Source: Marivirga lumbricoides (GTDB lineage: Bacteria > Bacteroidota > Bacteroidia > Cytophagales > Cyclobacteriaceae). Taken from it: a stretch of 64,000 bases of DNA. A model generated the notes under the pieces. That model searched no databases and was not told the origin of the DNA. It worked only from the letters and a program-made list of their open reading frames with translations. How positions within the stretch are numbered: position 1 is the first letter of the stretch; the number at the start of each line of letters is the position of its first letter. Below, piece by piece: positions 55,146-61,725 of the stretch. Where the stretch lies: NCBI RefSeq assembly GCF_014636295.1, contig NZ_BMEC01000013.1, positions 124,001 through 188,000 on the forward strand, written 5' to 3'. The position numbers and the translations under genes are program-made.

Positions 55146-55177
55146 CGTGGTATATTAAATTTCTTTAATTGCTTTAG

Positions 55178-55261
55178 TTAATTGGACATAACCATACCAT
55201 TACCGATTCCTGCGTGGAATAGATGATAGTAATAGTAATATTGGTTATGCGTCTTGCTCAT
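55178..55261 (-). CDS. Leader peptide with five consecutive Tyr codons
   Basis: The 27-residue frame runs from ATG at 55261 to TAA at 55178 and begins MSKTHNQYYYYYHLF. The five Tyr codons (55226-55240, alternating TAT and TAC) are the sensor. The -7 box of the promoter ends at 55268, so the mRNA would begin only a few bases before or at the ATG, making this leader nearly leaderless. It serves as the ribosome-stalling peptide for the attenuator that controls phhA. Confidence 0.88.
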   Translation of the reverse strand: MSKTHNQYYYYYHLFHAGIGNGMVMSN

Positions 55262-55267
55262 TGAATG

Positions 55268-55297
55268 CAAATATAGTTTCTTTTTTTGGATAACAAA
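55268..55297 (-). promoter_or_regulatory. Promoter of the phhA leader
   Basis: On the minus strand TTTG (55294-55297) and TATATTTG (55268-55275) are 18 bases apart and match the Bacteroidota -33/-7 pattern. The predicted start of transcription coincides nearly with the leader ATG (55261). Confidence 0.7.
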
Positions 55298-55394
55298 GAA
55301 ATTTTGTTTTTAAACGTAGTTGTTCAAAAGTTATCTCTAAAAGTAATTAATATGATTTATACAAAAGAATAGCTACAAATAGGTGTAGCAAACC

Positions 55395-55419
55395 AAGAAG
55401 AAGAAGAAGAAGAAGAAGA
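55395..55419. repeat. AAG trinucleotide repeat
   Basis: Eight AAG units in a row, just beyond the stop of the kinase gene (on the minus strand a CTT run in its 3' region). It is outside any recognised gene. Confidence 0.85.
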
Positions 55420-55424
55420 TCAAA

Positions 55425-56240
55425 TCAATTTAATCTAAATTTTACCGAATCCAATATTCCTATGAGCTCTAATAATGAACCTGGTCTTTTTTCTACATCT
55501 TTTTGAAGACAAAGCTCAACTATATCGTTAAAAGGTGGTGGAATTTTCTCAATATCATCAATAGCTTTTTCCCTGGCATTTTCGAGAATGCATTCTATTT
55601 CAACGCCCTCCAGTCTGGAACCAAATGGATACTTCCCTAAAAAAAGCTCATAAAACATTACTCCTATAGCCCATATTTCAGATTTCACAGTGTAATCTGA
55701 ATATAGTACCACTTCAGGAGCCATATATTCCGGGGTTGTTCTAGACGATAAAGTATCTGCACCCTCCCAAAATTCAATATCTCCTACTTTTACAATGGGC
55801 TCATCTTCAACCAGATGTACAAAAAAATTAGTTAATTTAATATCTCTGTGCAAGATACCTCTCTCATGTAAAAAATTTAACCCAATAAATGATTGCTTAA
55901 AGACATCAATCACTCTACTGAAACTTATATTGCTTTTCAAGTATTCTATTAAGGTTCCGAAATTCAAATACTCTACTATTTCAGCCACATTAAACTCAAA
56001 ATGGCTAGGATCTAGAGATGCAATATCTTTATGATATAAAAGATTTCGATGCGAGAGCCCCTTAAGTTTTTCGAAATTTTGCAAATATTTTTCACGAATT
56101 GAATGATCAACCCTGGTGAGTTTAACAAGAAAATCAGTGTTATTTTTCCTTATTCTAATAAACCTCATATTAACATCTTCCAATTCGGATACATTTTTCA
56201 ATTCATAGCCCTCTAAAAAAGATTTTAATGTAACATTCAT
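55425..56240 (-). CDS. Atypical Ser/Thr protein kinase
   Basis: A 271-residue kinase domain with nothing added. Present are the ATP-anchoring Lys (TDFLVKL, Lys40), the catalytic loop HRDIKLTN (Asp133, Asn138), the APE motif (Ala174-Pro175-Glu176), the ELFLGKYPFG region and the closing Arg252. Two parts depart from the norm: there is no glycine-rich loop near the N-terminus, and the DFG motif reads DIE (Asp154-Ile155-Glu156). The metal-binding Asp is kept, so activity is possible. It is the last gene of the second peptide island, 7 bases after the thioredoxin-like lipoprotein gene. It has no membrane anchor and should be cytoplasmic. Confidence 0.85.
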   Translation of the reverse strand: MNVTLKSFLEGYELKNVSELEDVNMRFIRIRKNNTDFLVKLTRVDHSIREKYLQNFEKLKGLSHRNLLYHKDIASLDPSHFEFNVAEIVEYLNFGTLIEYLKSNISFSRVIDVFKQSFIGLNFLHERGILHRDIKLTNFFVHLVEDEPIVKVGDIEFWEGADTLSSRTTPEYMAPEVVLYSDYTVKSEIWAIGVMFYELFLGKYPFGSRLEGVEIECILENAREKAIDDIEKIPPPFNDIVELCLQKDVEKRPGSLLELIGILDSVKFRLN

Positions 56241-56247
56241 CTATTCC

Positions 56248-56706
56248 CTAATTTTGAGTGGAAATTTTTTCAAAAACATCTTGTACATTACTTCCATTAA
56301 TTTCTACTTTTTCACTGAAATAACCATTCTTCTTACTAAAGTAAACCGGAAATAGTTGTACGAAGTCGTAGTCCATAAAAAGTAGTTGATCATCTATAAG
56401 GAAATTGGAGTTTTTAAACAATTCTGAAGAAAATAAATGCCCCCATTCTCTTTTATTTTTAGCAACTACTATAAACAAGACTTCCGTATTCATCTTATTA
56501 TTTTCGATAAAGTTTATAGTTCGTTCTATACATGGGGAGCAACCTTGCACAGGAAGTACGACAATTGTACTGAAATTATTTAAACTTAGGTCATCATTTA
56601 ACTTACCTATAACCTCAACCAATTTTTCATGAGTTTCTGGTAATCTGGAAGTACAAGAAACACCTAATAATATCAGAATTATATAAGAATTGTAAAACTT
56701 AAACAT
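56248..56706 (-). CDS. Thioredoxin-like lipoprotein with CxxC site
   Basis: A 152-residue protein with a lipoprotein signal (YNSYIILILLGVSC, Cys18) and a thioredoxin-like core in which a strand (STIVVLPVQGCSPCIERT) leads into a CSPC redox motif. Later strands (EVLFIVVAKNKREWGHLF, FPVYFSKKNGYF) fit the fold, with a possible cis-Pro in LFPVYF. It should act as a membrane-bound thiol oxidoreductase outside the inner membrane. It lies 9 bases from the propeller lipoprotein gene and 7 from the kinase gene. It probably serves the Cys-containing peptide of the island. Confidence 0.72.
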   Translation of the reverse strand: MFKFYNSYIILILLGVSCTSRLPETHEKLVEVIGKLNDDLSLNNFSTIVVLPVQGCSPCIERTINFIENNKMNTEVLFIVVAKNKREWGHLFSSELFKNSNFLIDDQLLFMDYDFVQLFPVYFSKKNGYFSEKVEINGSNVQDVFEKISTQN

Positions 56707-56715
56707 CTAAGAATA

Positions 56716-57894
56716 TTAAATTTCTTCTAATTTAAAACACGTGAACCCTGCTTTATCTTCTTTAACATCAGGGTTATTGGGGTTACTGTTTGAAATATAA
56801 AGTCCATCTTTACTTAAAAAATACATAAAGGATTGATATGTATTATTTTTTAATTTTGTCTCTCCTATCTTATTAAATTTTCTATCCAATATAATAACCG
56901 AAATAGGTTTCCTATGGAAATCGTAAAAATTAGGAGATTCATCTTCTTGTAAAGACAATGGATGCCGAACAAACCTATAGTAAACCTCCCTATATTTGTC
57001 GTAAATAATACCATCATAATAAGTAGCTTGTAAGGCATATCTTAGATCATATTGGTTACTGGGTTTTCTCATAGGTTCTTGTGGGGCTGTTAAGCTAGAA
57101 GTTTTTGATAAGTAACCTTTTATTTTTTTATTATCAACATCAAAAACATATATGCTATCTGAAATGGAAAAAGAGTAAACAAATTGATTCTTATGTTTTA
57201 CGAACGCACTAGAAAAGTTAACAGCTGCTACTCCCCAAACGCCATCATTAAATTCTTTGGGGTAAGAATTAAAATATTCAAAATCACCATTATTTAAATT
57301 TAGAACTAAATTGACATTTCCATTGTAATAACTCTTGTCATAAACATCTCTATCAGGAGCAACATTAAAATACATTTTCTTATCAATTACAACAGGTGGA
57401 GAAATAGTAAAAGGTCTAAGCATACCTGTATTTACATTTGGCTTATCATCTCCAAGTAGTCTATAAGTTCTAATAGCCTCACCTAATCCATTTATTAAAG
57501 TCACCCTATAATAAGAGGAAGAAATTACATAAATAGAGTCCATCGATTGAATAAATAACCCTGTAGGGGTACCTACTGCATTCGGACCTTCTTTATGTAG
57601 TAAAATCTGATTTAGTAACTTTTGATTATTAATATCATAAAAATAAATAGCTGGCTTTTGTTCATTAAGATAAACTAATATTGAAGAATCTTTTTCTTTC
57701 TCTAAAATAGTTATGAAAGATGTTTTTAATGAGGTTTCTTTATCTAGTTCAAAGAAAACATCATGAGACTCAACTAATTTCACACTATCATTAGCTGATT
57801 CAGATAACGTCTCCTTTTTTTCTTCATGTTTGGTAATACAAGATGATAAACTGATAAATAAAAGTACAATTGGAAGAAGTTTTACTTTTCTCAT
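56716..57894 (-). CDS. Propeller-like lipoprotein of the DUF4221 type
   Basis: A 392-residue lipoprotein (signal KLLPIVLLFISLSSC) with repeated strand units typical of a six-bladed propeller: IYFYDINNQKLLNQILLHKE, YVISSSYYRVTLINGLGEAI, IYVFDVDNKKIKGYLSKTSS, DRKFNKIGETKLKNN. The end of the protein (SNPNNPDVKEDKAGFTCFKL) closely recalls the DUF4221 family, which is found beside short peptide genes in Bacteroidota. It faces the periplasm or cell surface. The gene begins 64 bases after the peptide gene and beyond a terminator. Confidence 0.72.
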   Translation of the reverse strand: MRKVKLLPIVLLFISLSSCITKHEEKKETLSESANDSVKLVESHDVFFELDKETSLKTSFITILEKEKDSSILVYLNEQKPAIYFYDINNQKLLNQILLHKEGPNAVGTPTGLFIQSMDSIYVISSSYYRVTLINGLGEAIRTYRLLGDDKPNVNTGMLRPFTISPPVVIDKKMYFNVAPDRDVYDKSYYNGNVNLVLNLNNGDFEYFNSYPKEFNDGVWGVAAVNFSSAFVKHKNQFVYSFSISDSIYVFDVDNKKIKGYLSKTSSLTAPQEPMRKPSNQYDLRYALQATYYDGIIYDKYREVYYRFVRHPLSLQEDESPNFYDFHRKPISVIILDRKFNKIGETKLKNNTYQSFMYFLSKDGLYISNSNPNNPDVKEDKAGFTCFKLEEI

Positions 57895-57911
57895 CTTAAA
57901 GGATTGATAAT

Positions 57912-57944
57912 AAAAAAGCAGCCAATATTCAGCTGCTTTTTTTT
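57912..57944 (-). terminator. Intrinsic terminator just behind the second peptide gene
   Basis: AAAAAAGCAGC and GCTGCTTTTTT enclose a 9-base loop, so the arms carry A and T runs that serve on both strands. It lies 15 bases after the peptide stop and ahead of the propeller gene, so the peptide message should exceed the rest of the operon. The first island has the same arrangement (16432-16460). Confidence 0.85.
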
Positions 57945-57958
57945 ACTTCTAAATTAAT

Positions 57959-58150
57959 TTAATTTTTTTTGGGAGTTACTACCACTGTATCTAAACAGTT
58001 ACCACCTGACCCTACACAATTCCATGTATAATCAAGTACTCTTAATGAACTTGCATCCTTAGCTGCTTGAGCTTTATTAGTCTGCATTGCAGAATTTAAA
58101 CTAAACATAGCTACAGCATAAACAACAAATGCTCCTATTACTTTTTTCAT
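57959..58150 (-). CDS. Short exported peptide precursor (63 residues), NVEALA-like
   Basis: A 63-residue protein with an N-terminal hydrophobic segment (VIGAFVVYAVAMFSLNSAM) and a likely cleavage after KAQA. The remaining 34 residues (AKDASSLRVLDYTW, then NCVGSGGNCLDTVVVTPKK) have two cysteines (45 and 52) around a glycine-rich loop that could form a small disulfide ring. The layout is that of NVEALA-type peptides of Bacteroidota, though the NVEALA motif itself is not present. The neighbouring DUF4221-type propeller gene supports this link. Its role may be signalling, antibacterial or structural. Confidence 0.75.
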   Translation of the reverse strand: MKKVIGAFVVYAVAMFSLNSAMQTNKAQAAKDASSLRVLDYTWNCVGSGGNCLDTVVVTPKKN

Positions 58151-58167
58151 AATACAATTATTTAGAA

Positions 58168-58190
58168 TTAAACATTTATTAAATGTTTAA
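58168..58190. promoter_or_regulatory. Palindrome upstream of the second peptide gene
   Basis: Arms TTAAACATTTA and TAAATGTTTAA (11 bp) around a single T form a near-perfect 23-base palindrome 18 bases before the peptide start. It could be an operator or a 5' leader hairpin; the AT-rich content makes chance more likely than for a GC-rich one. Confidence 0.4.
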
Positions 58191-58347
58191 AACCATATCT
58201 CTAGAACTCCAAGAAACAAAATAAGATTAGCTAGCATTTTCATTTGTCAACGGGGATTCTTGTAGGTTTTGGTTTTAAACTCTATATGCAATTAACTCAA
58301 TAATAACGACTTATCAAAATTAACCACAGATAAATCCGCATACTAAA

Positions 58348-58382
58348 CAAAAAACCTCCACAATTTACATTATGGAGGTTTT
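58348..58382 (-). terminator. Intrinsic terminator of dnaN
   Basis: AAAACCTCCA and TGGAGGTTTT form a 10-bp stem over a 12-base loop, and on the minus strand further T follow. It lies 25 bases after the dnaN stop. Confidence 0.8.
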
Positions 58383-58406
58383 CAATATCTTGTTTGTGTT
58401 CTTAGT

Positions 58407-59531
58407 TTAAACGTAGTTGTTCAACATCACAGGCATTACCAGTAAAAGGATGTCTTCATTCTCATCCATATCAGATGGAAAGAGTAAACCAGCTTTGTTA
58501 GGTGCCGACATATCGATGCTGATTTCTTTGCTGTGTAAATTGTTAAGCATCTCTACCAAGAACTTGGCATTAAAGCCGATTTCAATGTCTTCTCCCTGAT
58601 GGTCACAAGCTAAAATCTCATTTGCTTCGTTTGAGAAATCTAAATCTTCTGCAAAAATCTGTAATTCACTACCTGCAATTTTCAACCTTACCTGGTGAGT
58701 AGTTTTATTGGCATAAATGCTGATCCTCTTTAAAGAGGACATGAATTCCTGCCTGTTAATCGTCATTTTAATGTTGCTTTCAGCAGGAATTACGTTTTCA
58801 TAATCCGGGAAACGCTCGTCCACCAGGCGACAGATCATTTTAATATTATTGAACTTGAAATAAGCATTGGACATATTAAATTCCACTGACACATTCACGT
58901 TTTCAGCCGGAAGACAGTTCTTTAATAAGGACAAAGCTTTTCTTGGTATGATAATTCCAGTTCCGGCATCTGAGGCAATGTCTACTCTTCTGTAGCGAAT
59001 TAAACGGTTACCGTCTGTAGCTACAAAAGTGGTATTGGTTTCATCAAATTTAACATACACACCACCCATTGCAGGACGTAACTCATCGTTACTTGTAGCA
59101 TAAATGGTATGGTTAATGGCTGTTGAAAGTATATCCGCTGAAATATCTACAGTATCAGGGTTGTCAACCTCCTGTACTTTTGGGAAATCAGTAGCGTTTT
59201 CACCTGCTAATTTATATCGTCCGTTGTCGGAACTGATTTCAATGCTGTAAGTTTCTAAATCAATAGAAATGGTGATTGGTTGCTCCGGAAGGTTCTTTAA
59301 AGTATCCATTAAGATTCGGGCCGGAACTGCAATATTTCCATTTTCAGAAGCTTCCACATCAATCTCTGTGATCATGGAAGTCTGTAAATCAGAAGCAGTA
59401 ATAGTCAGAAGACCATCCTGTATTTCAAATAAAAAATTCTCCAAAATGGGCACCACCGGGTTAGTGGTAATCACCCCATTAATGGCTGAAATTTGCTTAA
59501 GCAGTGCGGATGAGGAAACTATAAATTTCAT
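58407..59531 (-). CDS. dnaN: DNA polymerase III sliding clamp (beta subunit)
   Basis: A 374-residue protein made of three similar clamp domains that forms the ring around DNA for the replicative polymerase. Seen are KFIVSSSALLKQISAINGVI at the N-terminus, GNIAVPARILMDTLKNLPEQ, FVATDGNRLIRYRRVDI and the C-terminal LLVMPVMLNNYV. The length is normal. In this bacterium it is not next to dnaA or gyrB within the window. It stands alone, with a -7 box upstream and a terminator behind it. Confidence 0.97.
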   Translation of the reverse strand: MKFIVSSSALLKQISAINGVITTNPVVPILENFLFEIQDGLLTITASDLQTSMITEIDVEASENGNIAVPARILMDTLKNLPEQPITISIDLETYSIEISSDNGRYKLAGENATDFPKVQEVDNPDTVDISADILSTAINHTIYATSNDELRPAMGGVYVKFDETNTTFVATDGNRLIRYRRVDIASDAGTGIIIPRKALSLLKNCLPAENVNVSVEFNMSNAYFKFNNIKMICRLVDERFPDYENVIPAESNIKMTINRQEFMSSLKRISIYANKTTHQVRLKIAGSELQIFAEDLDFSNEANEILACDHQGEDIEIGFNAKFLVEMLNNLHSKEISIDMSAPNKAGLLFPSDMDENEDILLLVMPVMLNNYV

Positions 59532-59607
59532 TTCTTATTGGTTTATCTGTTGGGTCTGTGATAAAGTCCACAGTGCTACCCCTTCGGTATCGGTTTATTT
59601 CTTCTAA

Positions 59608-59615
59608 CAAAGTTA
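59608..59615 (-). promoter_or_regulatory. Candidate -7 element for dnaN
   Basis: On the minus strand TAACTTTG fits TAnnTTTG and lies 77 bases before the dnaN ATG. No well-spaced -33 box was found. Confidence 0.4.
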
Positions 59616-59703
59616 GAAATTAATTTGCAAATCTATACTTTATCCAACATTTAGCAAATAATAAATAAACTCACTCCTGATTTATCTGCTACAAATCTTA
59701 CCT

Positions 59704-59894
59704 TCTCTCGCCCGATTAGTCAGGACAGGCTAAGAATAAAGGCGAGAGATCTACTTCAAATTAACTCTTTTCAAATTAACTCTTTTATTTAAATTACTAT
59801 TTTTATCTACTATCAATATTTTGAATGATTGCCTTCAATATTCCCTTCTCTTTTGTAAAGAGAAGGGTGGTTCCTCGCCAGCTGGCGAGGAACC
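59704..59894. repeat. Inverted repeats in the dnaN/DUF4340 intergenic region
   Basis: Three structures follow one another. First, TCTCTCGCC (59704-59712) pairs with GGCGAGAGA (59741-59749). Second, CCCTTCTCTTT and AAAGAGAAGGG (59843-59867) form an 11-bp stem with a 3-base loop. Third, directly next to it a perfect 26-base palindrome (59869-59894, core CCTCGCCAGCTGGCGAGG) occurs. The contents are GC-rich against an AT-rich background. The whole 59532-60771 gap holds no gene other than repeats. Confidence 0.75.
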
Positions 59895-60019
59895 GGGATG
59901 AGTTACAGATTATCAAAAGTTAGAATCTTTATATTGAATGAAAACAGTAATCGGTAGTTGTTTTTACTGCACTCTATTAATCATGCTTAGTAATTTCTAT
60001 AAAACTTTAAAGCTTAAAA

Positions 60020-60859
60020 AGACACCCCTATAATCCCCTTAAGGGGATAGTTTGCACTGATTTACAACAGCGGAAAGTCTTAAACCTGTGCTAAAAATCC
60101 CCCCTTACCCCCTTTGAAATAAAAGGGGGAGAGATCTGCTGAGTGAATTTTAATTTTTCTACTAACAGCAACTAAATGTCAGACATTGTATGATTTAATT
60201 TTCCAGCAGTGTTCTACTTCATTAAACTCTCCTTTTCAGGAAAAAATTTATTCCCTCTTGCAATAGGAATAGCTCCCCACTGATTTTCAAACTGTACTAA
60301 AAAAGATAGCTTATAATTCCCTTGAAGCAATAGTTTCCTACGGTATACAATAGTGGGAAGTCCTGAGCCTGTGCTACAATCCCCCTACCCCCTTTGAAGT
60401 AAAGGGGGAGAGATCTGCTGAGTGAACTTTAACTTCTCTACTAACAGCAACTAAATGTCAGACATTGTATGATTTAATTTTCCAGCAGCGTTCTACTTCA
60501 TTAAACTTTCCTTTTCAGGGAAGAATTTATTCGCTCTTGCAATAGGAATAGCTCCCCACTGATTTTCAAACTGTACTAAAAAAGATAGCTTATAATTCCC
60601 TTGAAGCAATAGTTTCCTACGGTATACAATAGTGGGAAGTCCTGAGCCTGTGCTACAATCCCCCTACCCCCTTTGAAGTAAAGGGGGAGAGATCTGCTGA
60701 GTGAACTTTAACTTCTCTACTAACAGCAACTAAATGTCAGACATTGTATGATTTAATTTTCCAGCAGCGTTCTACTTCATTAAACTTTCCTTTTCAGGGA
60801 AGAATTTATTCGCTCTTGCAATAGGAATAGCTCCCCACTGATTTTCAAACTGTACTAAA
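60020..60859. repeat. 279-bp tandem repeat array that copies a gene's 3' end
   Basis: Three head-to-tail units: about 60020-60301, 60302-60580 and 60581-60859. Units 2 and 3 appear identical over 279 bases; unit 1 differs by about a dozen substitutions and small indels. Each unit includes the last 29 codons with the stop of the DUF4340 gene (VQFENQWGAIPIA and on), plus about 190 bases of downstream DNA with a C/G-run hairpin element (CCCCCTTT and AAAGGGGG). Only the unit next to 60860 continues into the gene. Confidence 0.92.
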
Positions 60860-61725
60860 ATAGCATTAAAGTCTGGGACTGTGTAGAATGTCATTTCAAG
60901 ATTTTTGGATGCATCCAAGGCTTTTATTTTGATGATTCCCTTTTTTGAAAAACTATCACGATAATTAAACACCTCATTCTCTTCTGTAAGATATTGGTCT
61001 ACATAGAAATAGTTGAATTGCTCTACAAAGTCCATCACTTTCACACTATCTGCTTGCGGATGATTCCACTTTAGCAGGCCTTCATCGTAAGAGAATTTTA
61101 TTGAATCACCTTCTTCTTCTTCTTCTTCGGCAATGGTAAGGCTCACCACATTCTGCCATGTTCCGCTAAATACAGTTCTGTCGCGCCAATCATTGGCTTT
61201 TACTTCGAAAATACCTGCCACGTAACTCTGGTAGCCCGGTAATTGCATCAAATAAACTTCTCCATCTTTTACAAAATAGGAACTTATAGTGCTTATATCT
61301 CCACCGGCAGTAAACTCATTTACCAGACTCTGCTCGCCATACAACTGCACCTGAATTCCTGAATCCAGCACCTGTTGTTTAATTCGCTCGCTTTCTTCTC
61401 CTGTAACCACTCTCTGCACAGAAATTCTCTCCATAAGTGCCATTAGGACTTCTTTCATAGAAGGATCAAGCGCAAAAGTATCGTTCACCTGCCAGTTCTC
61501 CCCTTCTTTTTCCAGCACATTATTCACTTTTGCAGATTGCATACTGATTTTTGTAAGCGATTCCCGAGGGTTGGTAACAGCAAAGAGCTCTTTATCAAAA
61601 GTAGTGGACTTCTGTTGGTAAGGATTATACTGAAAAGCCCAGATACTGGCTACTATTAAAACAGCTAACACTGCCAGTAAAGCAATATTTTTTTTCTTCT
61701 GCGACTTATCCATTGAACTTAGCAT
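60772..61725 (-). CDS. DUF4340-type protein of the Gld ABC transporter operon
   Basis: A 317-residue protein with one N-terminal membrane helix (IALLAVLAVLIVASIWAFQY) and a large outer domain with the DUF4340 features (ESLTKISMQSAKVNNVLEKE, VLMALMERISVQRVVTGEES, VYLMQLPGYQSYVAGIF). The family follows gldG-like genes in many Bacteroidota; the role is unknown but linked to the transporter. The start (ATG 61725, or 61713) overlaps gldG by 8-20 bases. The last 29 codons are repeated twice downstream. Confidence 0.82.
   Translation of the reverse strand: MLSSMDKSQKKKNIALLAVLAVLIVASIWAFQYNPYQQKSTTFDKELFAVTNPRESLTKISMQSAKVNNVLEKEGENWQVNDTFALDPSMKEVLMALMERISVQRVVTGEESERIKQQVLDSGIQVQLYGEQSLVNEFTAGGDISTISSYFVKDGEVYLMQLPGYQSYVAGIFEVKANDWRDRTVFSGTWQNVVSLTIAEEEEEEGDSIKFSYDEGLLKWNHPQADSVKVMDFVEQFNYFYVDQYLTEENEVFNYRDSFSKKGIIKIKALDASKNLEMTFYTVPDFNAILVQFENQWGAIPIARANKFFPEKESLMK

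Larger units (their letters stand above)
55116..55261 (-). promoter_or_regulatory. Tyrosine-responsive transcription attenuator of phhA
   Basis: Four RNA segments can be drawn. Segment 1 (AUUCC, 55216-55220) follows the Tyr codons directly and pairs with segment 2 (GGAAU, 55206-55210) over a 5-base loop. Segment 2, as GGAAUCGG (55203-55210), can instead pair with segment 3 (CCGGUUCC, 55136-55143), all eight positions including one G-U. Segment 3 is also the 5' arm of the terminator. A ribosome waiting at the Tyr codons would cover segment 1, free segment 2 for segment 3 and prevent termination. This is the classical amino-acid attenuation logic; its use here is inferred from sequence. Confidence 0.8.

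Noticed and set aside
55395-55419. AAG repeat as a phase-variation switch for the kinase
   Set aside because: The repeat lies beyond the stop codon, so a change in length cannot shift the kinase frame; no promoter is seen there either.
60301-60859. CRISPR-like array
   Set aside because: The units are 279 bases long, directly adjacent and contain a gene end; there are no short repeats with unique spacers.
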